A stretch of 64,000 nucleotides of DNA from Butyrivibrio hungatei (GCF_900101605.1 NZ_FMUR01000016.1:1-64000), one strand, 5' to 3'. Positions 43,244-52,465 are shown, numbered from the stretch's first letter. Notes: generated by a model not told the origin, from the sequence alone. A program made the numbers and translations.

Positions 43244-43692
43244 ATGACTTTTTCGGAAGATTTAGTACAGACGAGTCATGAGTTCGTATGAGATTTGCCG
43301 TAAAGATAAAGAGTTACATGACTTTTTTGAAGGTTTTTGCGCATATAGGTCATGAGGAACGTATGAGATTTGCCGTAAAGATAAAGGGTTGTATGACCTT
43401 TTTGGAGAGTTTGGGGCATATAGGTCATGAGATATGCATGAGATATGCCGAAAAGATAAAGAGTTGCATGACCTTTTTGGAAGAATTTGCACATATAGGT
43501 CATGGGCAGGCTTTGAAAATAGCGGTTTATGAAAGCAAGCACATGACCCGTGAGAGTAAAAATGAGCAAAAAGGTCATGAGCAGGTTGCGAAAATAGCGG
43601 TTTATGAAGGTGAGCACATGACCCGCGAGAGCAAAAGCGGACAAAAAGGTCATGAGGCGCATATGAGATGCGCCTCCAAGATAAAAAGTCAC
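43244..43692. repeat. 75-bp tandem repeat array with a conserved palindrome (open on both strands)
   Basis: ATGAC starts at 43244, 43318, 43393, 43468, 43543 and 43618: one 74-bp and four 75-bp periods. Each unit holds CATGACC (or CATGACT) and GGTCATG, 31 bp apart in the units I measured, giving a potential 7-bp stem with a 24-nt loop. The first units share one filler (MRFAVKIKS, MTFL, AHIGHE when translated), the later ones another (KIAVYE, HMTRESK, QKGHE), yet the palindrome arms stay constant. A plus-strand frame (43288-43758, 156 codons, 25-residue repeats) and a minus-strand frame (43276-43815) are both open, as expected for a 75-bp period. Neither has a ribosome binding site, and the first unit is frameshifted relative to the rest. 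I cannot tell whether this is coding. Confidence 0.8.
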
Positions 43693-43782
43693 CGTCCCGG
43701 TATACAAAAAAGCACCAACCGCTATGTACCGCCCAAAAAAAGTCAGACCAAAATCTAATAATCTAACAATTGGAGGTCGGTA

Positions 43783-43925
43783 CAATAAGCAGTCAGTGCT
43801 TTGCGTCGTAGACAAGCTAAATAGTCAGTGTTTTTGACATTTACAACAAGCTAAGTAGTCGGTGTTTTGCCATAGACAATCTATGTAATCAATGTTTCTG
43901 CAGTATACAATCATACGTAAGTAAA
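43783..43925. repeat. Imperfect 31-33-bp tandem repeats next to the 75-bp array
   Basis: Four to five units of the type CAAGCTAAGTAGTCGGTGTT with TTGCCATAGA, beginning near 43783, 43813, 43846, 43877 and 43908. Conservation is moderate (AGTC-GTGTTT core). They lie between the array and the 3' end of the MATE gene. Confidence 0.55.
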
Positions 43926-43951
43926 TGAGAAATAACCTTAAATACGGCACT

Positions 43952-45310
43952 TCATTTTATAATCTTATTTGCTTTAAATTTCATGTAATACAAGTAATAG
44001 AATAGGAACAGAATAGTAGTGGTTATCCATGTTATCGGATAGCTTGCTTCTATGGTCTCAATCTGCGGGTAAAAAGGAAGAACTCCCTTTATCCATACAA
44101 TTCGAAGCGCGCAGATTCCGCACAGCGTGATGATCATAGGAATAATAGCTGTTCCCATTCCTCGAAGCGTTCCTGAAAAAATCTCAACACCCAGGAAAGT
44201 GAAATAGAAAGGAGCGAGGAAATGCATCATCTGAACACCGATAGATATCGTTTCAGGACTGTCAGGCGTAAAGAATGACATTAACTCAGCGGCTTTGAAA
44301 TAGAAGATCAATGTGATGGGAATGGTGATCGACAATGCGATTCCAAAGGCACACTTAGTGCTTTCTTTTACCCTGTCAAGTCTACCTGCGCCGTAGTTTT
44401 GTCCTGAGAATGTTGTAACGGCGATTCCGAGAGAACTTATACCCATCCAGAATATTGAATCAAGTTTGCCATATGCTGCCCACGCGGCGATATAATTAAG
44501 CCCGAATCTGTTGATAGAGGTCTGAATGAGCAGGTTAGAAAAAGTATACATTGTAGATTGTATGGCGGCCGGAAGTCCAATGCTGATAATCTTTACAAGC
44601 ATATGGATATCAAAGCGAATCTTGCGAAGTACAAGCTTATATGAGTCGTTTGCTCTTGTAAGTAAAAAGATAACAATACATGCGCTTATGAACTGGCATA
44701 TTATTGTAGCGATGGCAGCGCCTGCAACACCCATTTTGAAATATACGACAAAGAGGATATCCAAAAAGATATTTATGAAGCAGCTCACTATCAAGACATA
44801 CAGAGGTCTTTTTGAATCGCCTACAGCGCGCAAGATCCCGGCTCCTATGTTGTATACAAAGTTAAATACCATTCCCATAAAGAATATGCGCAGATATGTC
44901 ACGGAAGAATCCACTATATCGGGAGCGGTATCCATGAGGATAACAATGCTCCTTGAAAAGGTATAGCCCAAATACGTAATAATAAGCCCACCAACGACCG
45001 CAAGAGCGATTGCGGTATGAACTGCCTTTGATACGTCTTCGTCCCTTCTGGCGCCGTAAAATTGCGCAATAATGACCGTTGCACCGGACGATAGTCCCAT
45101 GAAGATTCCCACAAAGATATTTACGATGATAGCGGAAGATCCTCCGACGGATGCAAGCCCCTCGGGACCCAGTACATTTCCGACTATCAGAGTGTCGGAT
45201 ATATTGTAAAGTTGTTGGAAAAAAGAGCCCAAAAGAAGCGTAAGGAAGTACATGAGCATACTTCCCAGAATAGGCCCTGTTATGATCGAATTATCAATCT
45301 TTTTGTTCAT
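43952..45310 (-). CDS. MATE-family efflux transporter
   Basis: 452 residues with 12 predicted membrane helices in two homologous halves. The N-terminal MLMYFLTLLLGSFFQQLYNISDTL with IVGNVLGPEGLASVGGSSAI is the MATE (DinF/NorM) signature, and the second half repeats the pattern (LGIAVTTFSGQNYGAGRLDRV). It exports cationic drugs or metabolites by Na+ or H+ antiport; the substrate is unknown. Monocistronic on the minus strand, with AGGGATAAT upstream of the ATG. The 3' end faces the repeat region. Confidence 0.92.
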   Translation of the reverse strand: MNKKIDNSIITGPILGSMLMYFLTLLLGSFFQQLYNISDTLIVGNVLGPEGLASVGGSSAIIVNIFVGIFMGLSSGATVIIAQFYGARRDEDVSKAVHTAIALAVVGGLIITYLGYTFSRSIVILMDTAPDIVDSSVTYLRIFFMGMVFNFVYNIGAGILRAVGDSKRPLYVLIVSCFINIFLDILFVVYFKMGVAGAAIATIICQFISACIVIFLLTRANDSYKLVLRKIRFDIHMLVKIISIGLPAAIQSTMYTFSNLLIQTSINRFGLNYIAAWAAYGKLDSIFWMGISSLGIAVTTFSGQNYGAGRLDRVKESTKCAFGIALSITIPITLIFYFKAAELMSFFTPDSPETISIGVQMMHFLAPFYFTFLGVEIFSGTLRGMGTAIIPMIITLCGICALRIVWIKGVLPFYPQIETIEASYPITWITTTILFLFYYLYYMKFKANKIIK

Positions 45311-45486
45311 AAAAAATTATCCCTCATAAAAATATTTACAGCAGATATTATAGCAGTAGTTGTAGAATAATTAAATCGTGATTATATAGATAAAATCGTT
45401 GATTGAGAGAAAAGAACTGTAATATTTGCTGGGAAATTATCAAACACCCACAAACAATGTGTATGTCCTGTAATCCGCATAAATAC

Positions 45487-45526
45487 AAAGAAAAGAGGCT
45501 GTTTATGAATCATCATAAACAACCTC
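45487..45526 (-). terminator. Terminator of tRNA-Leu
   Basis: On the minus strand GAGGTTGTTTATGA pairs with TCATAAACAGCCTC (one wobble), TGAT loop, followed by TTTTCTTT. The stretch 45311-45486 holds nothing else that I can identify. Confidence 0.88.
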
Positions 45527-45535
45527 AAACTATAA

Positions 45536-45616
45536 TGCGGATAAAGGGACTTGAACCCTTACGTCGAAGACACTAGAACCTAAATCTAGCGCGTCTGCCA
45601 ATTCCGCCATATCCGC
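45536..45616 (-). tRNA. tRNA-Leu (anticodon TAG)
   Basis: Minus-strand acceptor GCGGATA/TTATCCGC, anticodon loop TTTAGGT in CTAGA...TCTAG, and a variable arm (GTCTTCGACGT) longer than usual, typical of class II tRNA-Leu. 81 nt; CCA not encoded. Confidence 0.93.
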
Positions 45617-45675
45617 ATATGTCTAAACAGACAATAAAATGATTATACATATGTTGTGATGGCTTTGCAAGAGGG

Positions 45676-45711
45676 AAAAAGAAAACGCAGCCCGTAATGA
45701 ACTGCGTTTTC
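45676..45711 (-). terminator. Terminator of the PBP operon
   Basis: On the minus strand GAAAACGCAG pairs with CTGCGTTTTC (10 bp), followed by TTTTTCCC. Confidence 0.85.
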
Positions 45712-45743
45712 AATAATTTACTTTTGAAATTTATATCCTATGA

Positions 45744-48521
45744 TCAGCCGCCTTCATTGTTTCCTTCAGGTTGTGGTGGCGGATCGGGCTGCGGTTGAGG
45801 TTGTGGCTGTTCGCCCTGATTCTGACCATCCGGTGGTTGAGGCTGTGGATTTTGATCGCCTTGTGGCTGGCCTCCGCCACCGCCTCCTCCTGCACCTATC
45901 TGAGCTCTTTCGGCTGCGATAATACCTTCAATACCGGGCTGCGACATGAATTCCGCTGTGTGATGGCATGAACCTGCCATACCGCCGGTGCTTACGCCGC
46001 CCGAGAAGCCATCTGCAATTATCTCAAGTCTCTTTGGATCTCTTCCGCCGTAACCGATAGTCTTGAAAGGACATTCAGGTGATGCGGATTTGTGATCGAG
46101 CTGACATATTTCTCCCAGACTGTGAACGTCACATATTTCACTTGGAACATTGTCTTTATCAAAAATCTCACTTATTCCTCCACCACATCCTTCGAAGGGG
46201 AGAAGACCCGAAAGCGCACATACATTTTCGGTAACAATACCTGCAGGTTGCTCAAAGTGCATCGGATCGAGATCTTCATGTATCTTCTCCATGGTCTTTC
46301 TCCACAGGGATTTTGCGAGGTTATGCTCATCACCGCTACCGGGCAAATGTACGTTATTATCATAACCGGCCCATGTTGTTGCGGTATAATAGTTGGTATA
46401 TCCGGCAAACCAAACATCTACGTTGCTGGTTGTTGTACCGGTCTTACCTGCGATATCTGTTTTACCGAAGTTTACAGATGTAGCGGTACCTTTTGTCACA
46501 ACATCTTTCATTGCGCTTGTAAGAAGATAAGCGCTTGTCTCTTTAAGAGCACGCTCGCCTTCGGGAGCAATGTTATCAAGAAGAACATTTCCGTCATGGT
46601 CAAGAACCTGCACATACAAGTGTGGCTTATAATACATGCCGCCGCTTGCTATAGAGGCATATGCGGCATTAAGTTCCGAGCAATATACACCTTTTGCAAT
46701 ACCTCCAAGGGCAGTAGCCTGCTGATGACAGTCATTGTCAGTAAGTGTAGAAAAATGAAACCTATCTCTAAGATAATCGGAAGCAATTTCCGGAGTTATA
46801 CGAGTTATATAAGTAAATGCCTCAACTGTCAAAACGTTAGCTGATTTGATTATTGCATATCTTACTGATTGAAGGCCTCTGTATTCAGCACCCCAGTGGT
46901 TTTTTACAGGTCGACCGGTATCATAATGAAATTCTGCATCCTTGAATGTTGTTGCAAGGGTGAGGTCACCGTGGTCGATTCCCGGTGCAAAGGTTGAAAG
47001 AACCTTAAATGTAGAACCGGGCTGTCTGGGAGACTTTGTGGCTCTGTTAAGTGAACGGTTGAATTTCTTATCGCCTCGTCCACCGATAAGCGCAACTATC
47101 TGGCCGTTCCGCTGGTCGCAGATTGTTATTGATACCTGAGGCTGAGGAACGTAATCAAGGAAAATATCTTTCTCGCCTACATATTCACCTTTTTCTTTAT
47201 CGATAAGAGATTCTTTAAATTTCTCAACAGCGGCATCAACGTCTTCCTTGGACTTAAAGATCATTCTGTCTTTACCGACGTTTGGTTTTCCGCCGCCCAT
47301 GAAAGTTGTCATTGCAAAGCTGTCATAGTTTTGCTTTACCGAACCGTCGGCATTACGAACAGTGATGGCAAGCTGAGGAAATAACTTTGTATTTTTTGGA
47401 AAGTTATCGGGGTTTCTGAAAACTTCGTCGCAGATACTCTGAATATGACTGTCCTGAGAGGAATAAATCTGAAGTCCTCCGGAATATACTGCCTGTTCAG
47501 CCTCATATTTGGTCATCGGCTTATTACCGGTCTGACTCATAAGTTTTTCATCCATAAGTGAGGCAATTACGTCATCAATAAGTGCATCGATAAAATAAGA
47601 GTTGGGCTTTTTGGTTCCTGCTTCTTCATTGATTGCTTTGATGCGGTCATATACTGCATCGGTTTTGGCAATATCGTATTCTTCCTGTGTGATGTATCCT
47701 TGCGTGAGCATCTTATCAAGGACGATATTTCTTTTTTCCTTATTGTTGTCAGGATGCCTTCTTGGATCGTATTTACTTGGGTTCTGAGTAATTCCGGCAA
47801 TTACTGCACATTCCGAGAGGTCAAGTTCTTCTACTTTTTTGCCGAAATAATCGTTTGCTGCAGCCTGAACGCCATAGATACTCTGACCTAAGGCGATGGT
47901 ATTCATGTAGTTTAAAAGAATATCTTCCTTGCTGATCTTTTTCTCAAGTTCTACTGCAAGGAACTGCTCCTGAATCTTACGTTTAATTCTGTCGAGCTTG
48001 GATTCTTTTGTCCAGGTCTCTCTGAATACCGTGTTCTTAATGAGCTGCTGGGTTATTGTACTTGCACCCTGAGACAGATCTCCTGATGAAAAAGCTTTGA
48101 ATCCGGCACGGATCATACCGTGAATATCAATTCCGTTATGCTCGTAGAAACGCTCGTCTTCTACAGCAATAAAAGCGTTTGTCAGATTTTCGGGAATCTT
48201 ATCCCTGTTCTCTTTGGCTATGGTCTGTCTGTTTGAATCAGCTGAGTCGATCTTCTTAATCTTATTTCCCTCTATGTCATAAACGAAAGAAGAAAATCCC
48301 GTGGGTTTAGCGAGGTTCTCAAGCTGATCGGTTTTTTCGTTGACCTGATCCTTGATTCCCATAAACACGCCGATTCCGGCGCTTGCAGTTATTATGATAG
48401 AACCTAAAATTGCTGAGATGAGAGAGTAGAAGCCGAAAAGACTGAATTTCTTTCCCCATCTGTCGGCACGTGCGCTAAGTGACTTTGCTTGCGCTACAAT
48501 ACCCCTTCTTCCAAAGTCCAT
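45744..48521 (-). CDS. Class A penicillin-binding protein (PBP1A-type), second of a tandem pair
   Basis: 925 residues, bifunctional peptidoglycan synthase. Short cytoplasmic N terminus, one membrane helix (about 27-50), a GT51 glycosyltransferase domain (about 90-270) with the catalytic Glu in FIAVEDERFYEHNGID and STITQQLIKN, and a transpeptidase domain (about 370-760) with the Ser nucleophile in RQPGSTFK, SAN (KSANVLTVE) and KTG (AGKTGTT). The C-terminal segment after 760 has several Cys residues (CALSG, FEGCGGG, EICDVH, PECPF). The protein ends in a Gly/Pro/Gln tail (QPQPPDGQNQGEQPQPQPQP). Starts 21 bp after the stop of the upstream paralog; ribosome binding site AGGAGAGG. Confidence 0.93.
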   Translation of the reverse strand: MDFGRRGIVAQAKSLSARADRWGKKFSLFGFYSLISAILGSIIITASAGIGVFMGIKDQVNEKTDQLENLAKPTGFSSFVYDIEGNKIKKIDSADSNRQTIAKENRDKIPENLTNAFIAVEDERFYEHNGIDIHGMIRAGFKAFSSGDLSQGASTITQQLIKNTVFRETWTKESKLDRIKRKIQEQFLAVELEKKISKEDILLNYMNTIALGQSIYGVQAAANDYFGKKVEELDLSECAVIAGITQNPSKYDPRRHPDNNKEKRNIVLDKMLTQGYITQEEYDIAKTDAVYDRIKAINEEAGTKKPNSYFIDALIDDVIASLMDEKLMSQTGNKPMTKYEAEQAVYSGGLQIYSSQDSHIQSICDEVFRNPDNFPKNTKLFPQLAITVRNADGSVKQNYDSFAMTTFMGGGKPNVGKDRMIFKSKEDVDAAVEKFKESLIDKEKGEYVGEKDIFLDYVPQPQVSITICDQRNGQIVALIGGRGDKKFNRSLNRATKSPRQPGSTFKVLSTFAPGIDHGDLTLATTFKDAEFHYDTGRPVKNHWGAEYRGLQSVRYAIIKSANVLTVEAFTYITRITPEIASDYLRDRFHFSTLTDNDCHQQATALGGIAKGVYCSELNAAYASIASGGMYYKPHLYVQVLDHDGNVLLDNIAPEGERALKETSAYLLTSAMKDVVTKGTATSVNFGKTDIAGKTGTTTSNVDVWFAGYTNYYTATTWAGYDNNVHLPGSGDEHNLAKSLWRKTMEKIHEDLDPMHFEQPAGIVTENVCALSGLLPFEGCGGGISEIFDKDNVPSEICDVHSLGEICQLDHKSASPECPFKTIGYGGRDPKRLEIIADGFSGGVSTGGMAGSCHHTAEFMSQPGIEGIIAAERAQIGAGGGGGGGQPQGDQNPQPQPPDGQNQGEQPQPQPQPDPPPQPEGNNEGG

Positions 48522-48542
48522 AAAATGACCTCTCCTTTAGTA

Positions 48543-51503
48543 TCAGTTATTCTGATTGTCACCGCCTTGGTTGTCATCGGGTTGCGGTGCAGGCTGCGGG
48601 TCCGGTTGAGGTTGTGGCTGTGGCTGTGGCGTGTTATCCTGGCTGTTCTGCCAATCGTGATTCTGGTCACCGCCATTGTCTTCGCCATGATTATCACCGC
48701 CGTGATCGTCGCCGCCATTATTATCGCCGTCATGGTAATCATTATTCTGGTCATCACCGTCGTGATCTCCCATAAATCCATTGAACCATTGTTCGAAAAC
48801 GTTATTGTTCTGCCAGCTTTGCTGGTATGCTTCAACCTTATCCTGATTTCCGCTCTGTACCAATTCATTCGTGAGTATTTCAGCTATATTTCCCTGCGCC
48901 ATAAATCCTGCGTCATGATGACAGTGATCGCCAAAAAAGCCATCAAAAAAACCACCGCCACCGCCACCGGAGTTGTCTCCTGTGTTGTTACCTCCTAGAT
49001 TAAGAGGCTGTGCAAAGCCGTCCTTGATCTTTTCAAGTCTCATAGGGTCTCTTTCGCCGTTTATCTGGAAAGGACAAGTCGGGCATGCGGGCTTATGATC
49101 GATAAGACACATTGGCCCCATTCCGCCGGTATGCACATCACACATTTCGCTTTCGCCGGGAACATTATCTTTATCGAAAATTTCATTTATTACTTGGTCT
49201 CCGCATCCACCTGTCGGACGAAGACCTGACTTGGAACATACATCCATCTTTACAATGCCGTCCGGAACTTCGAATTGCTCTGCAGGAAGCTCTAAGTCGG
49301 CATGTATCTGTTGCATTACTTTTTTCCACATGGATTTTGCGAGATCATGTTCAGCGCCGCTGCCGGGCAAAGGATAATTGTTGTCGTAACCTGCCCAGGA
49401 TGTTGCGGTGTAGTTGTTTGTAAAACCTGCAAACCATACATCTACGTTACCGGTTGTTGTACCTGTTTTACCTGCAATATCTCTGCTCTTGTCGAAGTTG
49501 ACTGATGTAGCTGTACCTTTTGTTACAACGTCTTTCATTGCGCTCTTAAGAAGATAAGCGCTGGTTTCTTTGAGGGCACGTTCGCCTTCAGGCGCTGTAT
49601 TGTCGATAAGCGTCTTTCCTTTGCAGTCTTCAACTCTCTGGAAAAGATGTGGTTTATAATATATACCGCCATTTGCTATAGTGGCATATGCTGCATTAAG
49701 CTCGTTGCAATATACACCATGTTCAACACCACCAAGGCAGGTTGCCTGCTGTTCAAGGTCAGTTTTTGTAAGTGTTGTGAAATGGAATTTATTCTTAAGG
49801 TAATCTGCACCAACTGCAGGAGTTATGTATGTGTATGCTTCAACTGTAAGAACGTTGGCAGATTTGATTATAGCGTATCGTACAGACTGAAGACCTCTGT
49901 ATTCGGCACCCCAGTGGTTCTTAACAGCTCGGCCTCGTCCGTTGTCATAGCGGAATTCTGCATCCTTGAAGGTAGTAGCAAGGGTGAGGTCTCCATGGTC
50001 TATTCCGGGTGCAAAGCACGCAATAACCTTAAATGTTGAACCGGGCTGTCTTTTAGCCCCTGTTGCTCTGTTAAGTGATCTGTTTTGCTTCTTTTCGCCG
50101 CGTCCACCTATAAGTGCAACAATCTGACCGGTTTTTTGATCTGCAACTGTTAATGAGATCTGAGGCTGAGGAACGTATTCAAGAGATTCGTCATTCTCAT
50201 TTACTTCATCACCTTCTTTAATAACAGATTCTTTGAATTTTGCAATGGCTGCATCTACATCTTCCTGAGATTTGAAGATCATTTTTTCTTTGCCGCCCAT
50301 GAATTTATCCAGGTGAATACTGTTATAGTTATCAACCGAACCGTCTTTGTGATGAACAGTCAAAAGATACTGAGGATATATCTTTGTTCCCTTAGGATAA
50401 TTATCGGGATTACTGTATATTTCATCACAGATACTCTGTATTTTTGTATTCTGTGATGAATAAACCTTAAGACCGCCGGAATAAACTTCGTTTATCGCCT
50501 CCTGTTTGGTCATGACTTTATCACCCATTATTTCTTCATCCATAAGTGAGTTAATAAGATCTTCAATAAGGGCATCAACAAAGTAAGAGTTAACTTTTTT
50601 GTTTTCTTCTGTTTCTTCATTCACAGATTTGATGCGGTCATATATATCATCTGATTTTGCAATGTCATATTCATCCTGTTTGATATAGCCCTGAGCGAGC
50701 ATTTTATCAAGGACGATATTTCTTTTCTCTTTATTGTTCTCAGGATGTCTACGAGGGTCGTATTTGCTGGGGTTCTGAGTGATTCCGGCAATTACGGCAC
50801 ATTCTGAGAGGTCGAGGTCCTCGACATTTTTTCCGAAATAAGTTTTGGCAGCTGCCTGAACGCCGTAGACACTCTGTCCCAAGGCGATTGTGTTCATGTA
50901 GTTTACAAGAATATCTTCCTTGGTCTGTTGTTTTTCAAGTTCAACCGCAAGGAACTGCTCCTGAATCTTACGCTTAATTTTTTCAAGCTTGGATTCGTTT
51001 GTCCAGGTTTCGCTAAATACAGTGTTCTTAATAAGCTGCTGTGTAATTGTACTCGCACCCTGTGACATATCACCTGATGAAAGTGCTTTGAATCCGGCAC
51101 GGATAATACCGTGAATATCAATTCCGTTGTGGTCGTAGAAACGTTCATCCTCTACGGCAACAAAAGCGTTTGACATATTCTCCGGAATCTTATCTTTGGT
51201 TACAACTACACGGTTTGAATCAGCAGCATCAAGTTTTGCAATCTGATTACCATCCTGATCGTATACAAATGTAGAAAAGCCCTTGGGAGTAGCAAGAGTC
51301 TCCAACTTACTTGCATAATCATTCGCCTGATCTTTTACACCCATAAAAACGCCGAGTCCGGCGCTGGCACCTATTATCGCTACGGCTAAAACTCCTGATA
51401 TCAGAGAGTAAAAACCTAACAGTCCAAATTTTTTCCCCCACTTATCGGTACCGGAACTTAGCACTCGGGCTTGAGATACGATACCTCGTTTACCATAATT
51501 CAT
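48543..51503 (-). CDS. Class A penicillin-binding protein (PBP1A-type), first of a tandem pair
   Basis: 986 residues, closely related to the downstream protein over the membrane, GT51 and transpeptidase parts (FVAVEDERFYDHNGID; RQPGSTFKV; KSANVLTVE; AGKTGTTTGN). It differs most in the C-terminal extension: Cys-containing segments (CSKSGL, PTGGCGD, EMCDVH, PTCPF), a Gly-rich turn, and a long tail rich in Asp, His, Asn and Gly (for example GDNNGGDDHGGDNHGEDNGG) ending in Pro/Gln repeats. Such an acidic His-rich tail could bind divalent metal or interact with the wall. Tandem duplication is the simplest origin. AGAGAGG precedes the ATG. Confidence 0.93.
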   Translation of the reverse strand: MNYGKRGIVSQARVLSSGTDKWGKKFGLLGFYSLISGVLAVAIIGASAGLGVFMGVKDQANDYASKLETLATPKGFSTFVYDQDGNQIAKLDAADSNRVVVTKDKIPENMSNAFVAVEDERFYDHNGIDIHGIIRAGFKALSSGDMSQGASTITQQLIKNTVFSETWTNESKLEKIKRKIQEQFLAVELEKQQTKEDILVNYMNTIALGQSVYGVQAAAKTYFGKNVEDLDLSECAVIAGITQNPSKYDPRRHPENNKEKRNIVLDKMLAQGYIKQDEYDIAKSDDIYDRIKSVNEETEENKKVNSYFVDALIEDLINSLMDEEIMGDKVMTKQEAINEVYSGGLKVYSSQNTKIQSICDEIYSNPDNYPKGTKIYPQYLLTVHHKDGSVDNYNSIHLDKFMGGKEKMIFKSQEDVDAAIAKFKESVIKEGDEVNENDESLEYVPQPQISLTVADQKTGQIVALIGGRGEKKQNRSLNRATGAKRQPGSTFKVIACFAPGIDHGDLTLATTFKDAEFRYDNGRGRAVKNHWGAEYRGLQSVRYAIIKSANVLTVEAYTYITPAVGADYLKNKFHFTTLTKTDLEQQATCLGGVEHGVYCNELNAAYATIANGGIYYKPHLFQRVEDCKGKTLIDNTAPEGERALKETSAYLLKSAMKDVVTKGTATSVNFDKSRDIAGKTGTTTGNVDVWFAGFTNNYTATSWAGYDNNYPLPGSGAEHDLAKSMWKKVMQQIHADLELPAEQFEVPDGIVKMDVCSKSGLRPTGGCGDQVINEIFDKDNVPGESEMCDVHTGGMGPMCLIDHKPACPTCPFQINGERDPMRLEKIKDGFAQPLNLGGNNTGDNSGGGGGGFFDGFFGDHCHHDAGFMAQGNIAEILTNELVQSGNQDKVEAYQQSWQNNNVFEQWFNGFMGDHDGDDQNNDYHDGDNNGGDDHGGDNHGEDNGGDQNHDWQNSQDNTPQPQPQPQPDPQPAPQPDDNQGGDNQNN

Positions 51504-51593
51504 ATATCAACCTCTCTTTTTATTCCTTTTATAATGTATGTTAGTATACCACTAATTGAAGATATTATAAAGAAAGTGTGTTATTATGGCTTT

Positions 51594-52226
51594 ATGAGTG
51601 AGATTAAAACGTATAAAGTGGTAACAAAAGAAGGAACGGGCGAGATTGTTGAGAAAAAGTCCAGATTTATAGGTGCTTCTTATATAGTTGAGTCTGTTGA
51701 AGACGCAGAAAAGAAGATTGCAGAGGTGTCAAAAAAATACTGGGATGCGCGGCACAACTGCTATGCCTACGTGATAGGAAAAAACAGCGAGAATACCAGA
51801 TGCAGTGACAACGGAGAGCCCTCGGGAACCGCGGGGAAGCCCATACTTGAGGTAATCACGGGCGCGGGACTTACCAATACACTTGTAATAGTTACAAGAT
51901 ATTTCGGGGGAGTTCTTCTCGGTACCGGAGGCCTTGTTAGAGCCTATACACAGGCCGCTCAGGCGGCTGTTGCGGCATCCGAAACGGGTGAGATGGTATA
52001 CGCGAGACAGCTTACGATAGAAGTCGCATACAATATGATAAATAACGTAAAATATTTCCTTGAACAAAATAAAATTTCCATAAGCGATCCGAGGTATACG
52101 GAAAATGTTCAATATGACATTTGTGTAAAAGAAGAAGACAAAGAAAAAATCACCGAAGGCCTAATTCAAAAGTGTGAAGGGAAGATTACTATAACTGAAG
52201 GCGATGCGGGATACTACCTCATGTAA
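51594..52226 (+). CDS. yigZ: YigZ/IMPACT family protein
   Basis: 210 residues. The N-terminal UPF0029 (IMPACT) domain shows KKSRFIGASYIVESVEDAE, the family core WDARHNCYAYVIG, CSDNGEPSGTAGKPILEVI and VTRYFGGVLLGTGGLVRAY. The C-terminal ferredoxin-like domain (about 135-210) follows. The bacterial function is unclear; it is linked by structure to nucleic acid or ribosome binding. The upstream extension of the open frame overlaps the divergent PBP promoter region, so I start at ATG 51594, although the ribosome binding site is poor. Confidence 0.9.
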   Translation: MSEIKTYKVVTKEGTGEIVEKKSRFIGASYIVESVEDAEKKIAEVSKKYWDARHNCYAYVIGKNSENTRCSDNGEPSGTAGKPILEVITGAGLTNTLVIVTRYFGGVLLGTGGLVRAYTQAAQAAVAASETGEMVYARQLTIEVAYNMINNVKYFLEQNKISISDPRYTENVQYDICVKEEDKEKITEGLIQKCEGKITITEGDAGYYLM

Positions 52227-52246
52227 GTATTCGGAAAAAATCAGGA

Positions 52247-52328
52247 AGACTCTGGAAAAAAGAATCTTGCAATACATAAAAATAAGGCAGACTCAGGGAA
52301 AAAGAACCTTGCAATAAAAAAACAAGAC
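52247..52328. repeat. Imperfect 40-bp direct repeat after yigZ
   Basis: Two consecutive copies of GACTCTGGAAAAAAGAATCT plus TGCAATA, starting near 52248 and 52290. The second copy runs into the nested hairpin below. Confidence 0.6.
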
Positions 52329-52465
52329 ATATATATAATGGATTGCGATTTTGTGCCACGGAAATGAGACTAACAAATCGTGAATGCTGACTTCTTTAAT
52401 GGTTACTTAGTCTCATTGGAGTGTTTGGCACAATCAGAGCAATACAATATATATATGTCTTGTTT
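52320..52465. terminator. Large nested hairpin between convergent genes, bidirectional terminator or structured RNA
   Basis: Four nested perfect helices: 52321-52337 with 52448-52464 (17 bp), ATTGC 52342-52346 with 52439-52443, TTGTGCCA 52351-52358 with 52426-52433, and AATGAGACTAA 52363-52373 with 52407-52417 (11 bp). The outer stem is followed by a T run on both strands, so it can terminate yigZ (plus) and typA (minus). The 41 paired positions far exceed a normal terminator; a small inverted-repeat transposable element is an alternative. Confidence 0.75.

Noticed and set aside
43244-43692. CRISPR array
   Set aside because: The period is 75 bp with full-unit similarity and no unique spacers of uniform length; no cas genes are in the window.
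43276-43815. 179-codon minus-strand frame across the 75-bp array
   Set aside because: A 75-bp period keeps frames open on both strands automatically. It begins at a TTG without a ribosome binding site and its sequence is the reverse of the repeat; I report the repeat and not a gene.
46092-46844. 250-codon frame antisense to the PBP gene
   Set aside because: Lies wholly inside a well-conserved PBP coding region on the other strand; composition (Cys, Ile, Tyr-rich) is that of an antisense shadow.
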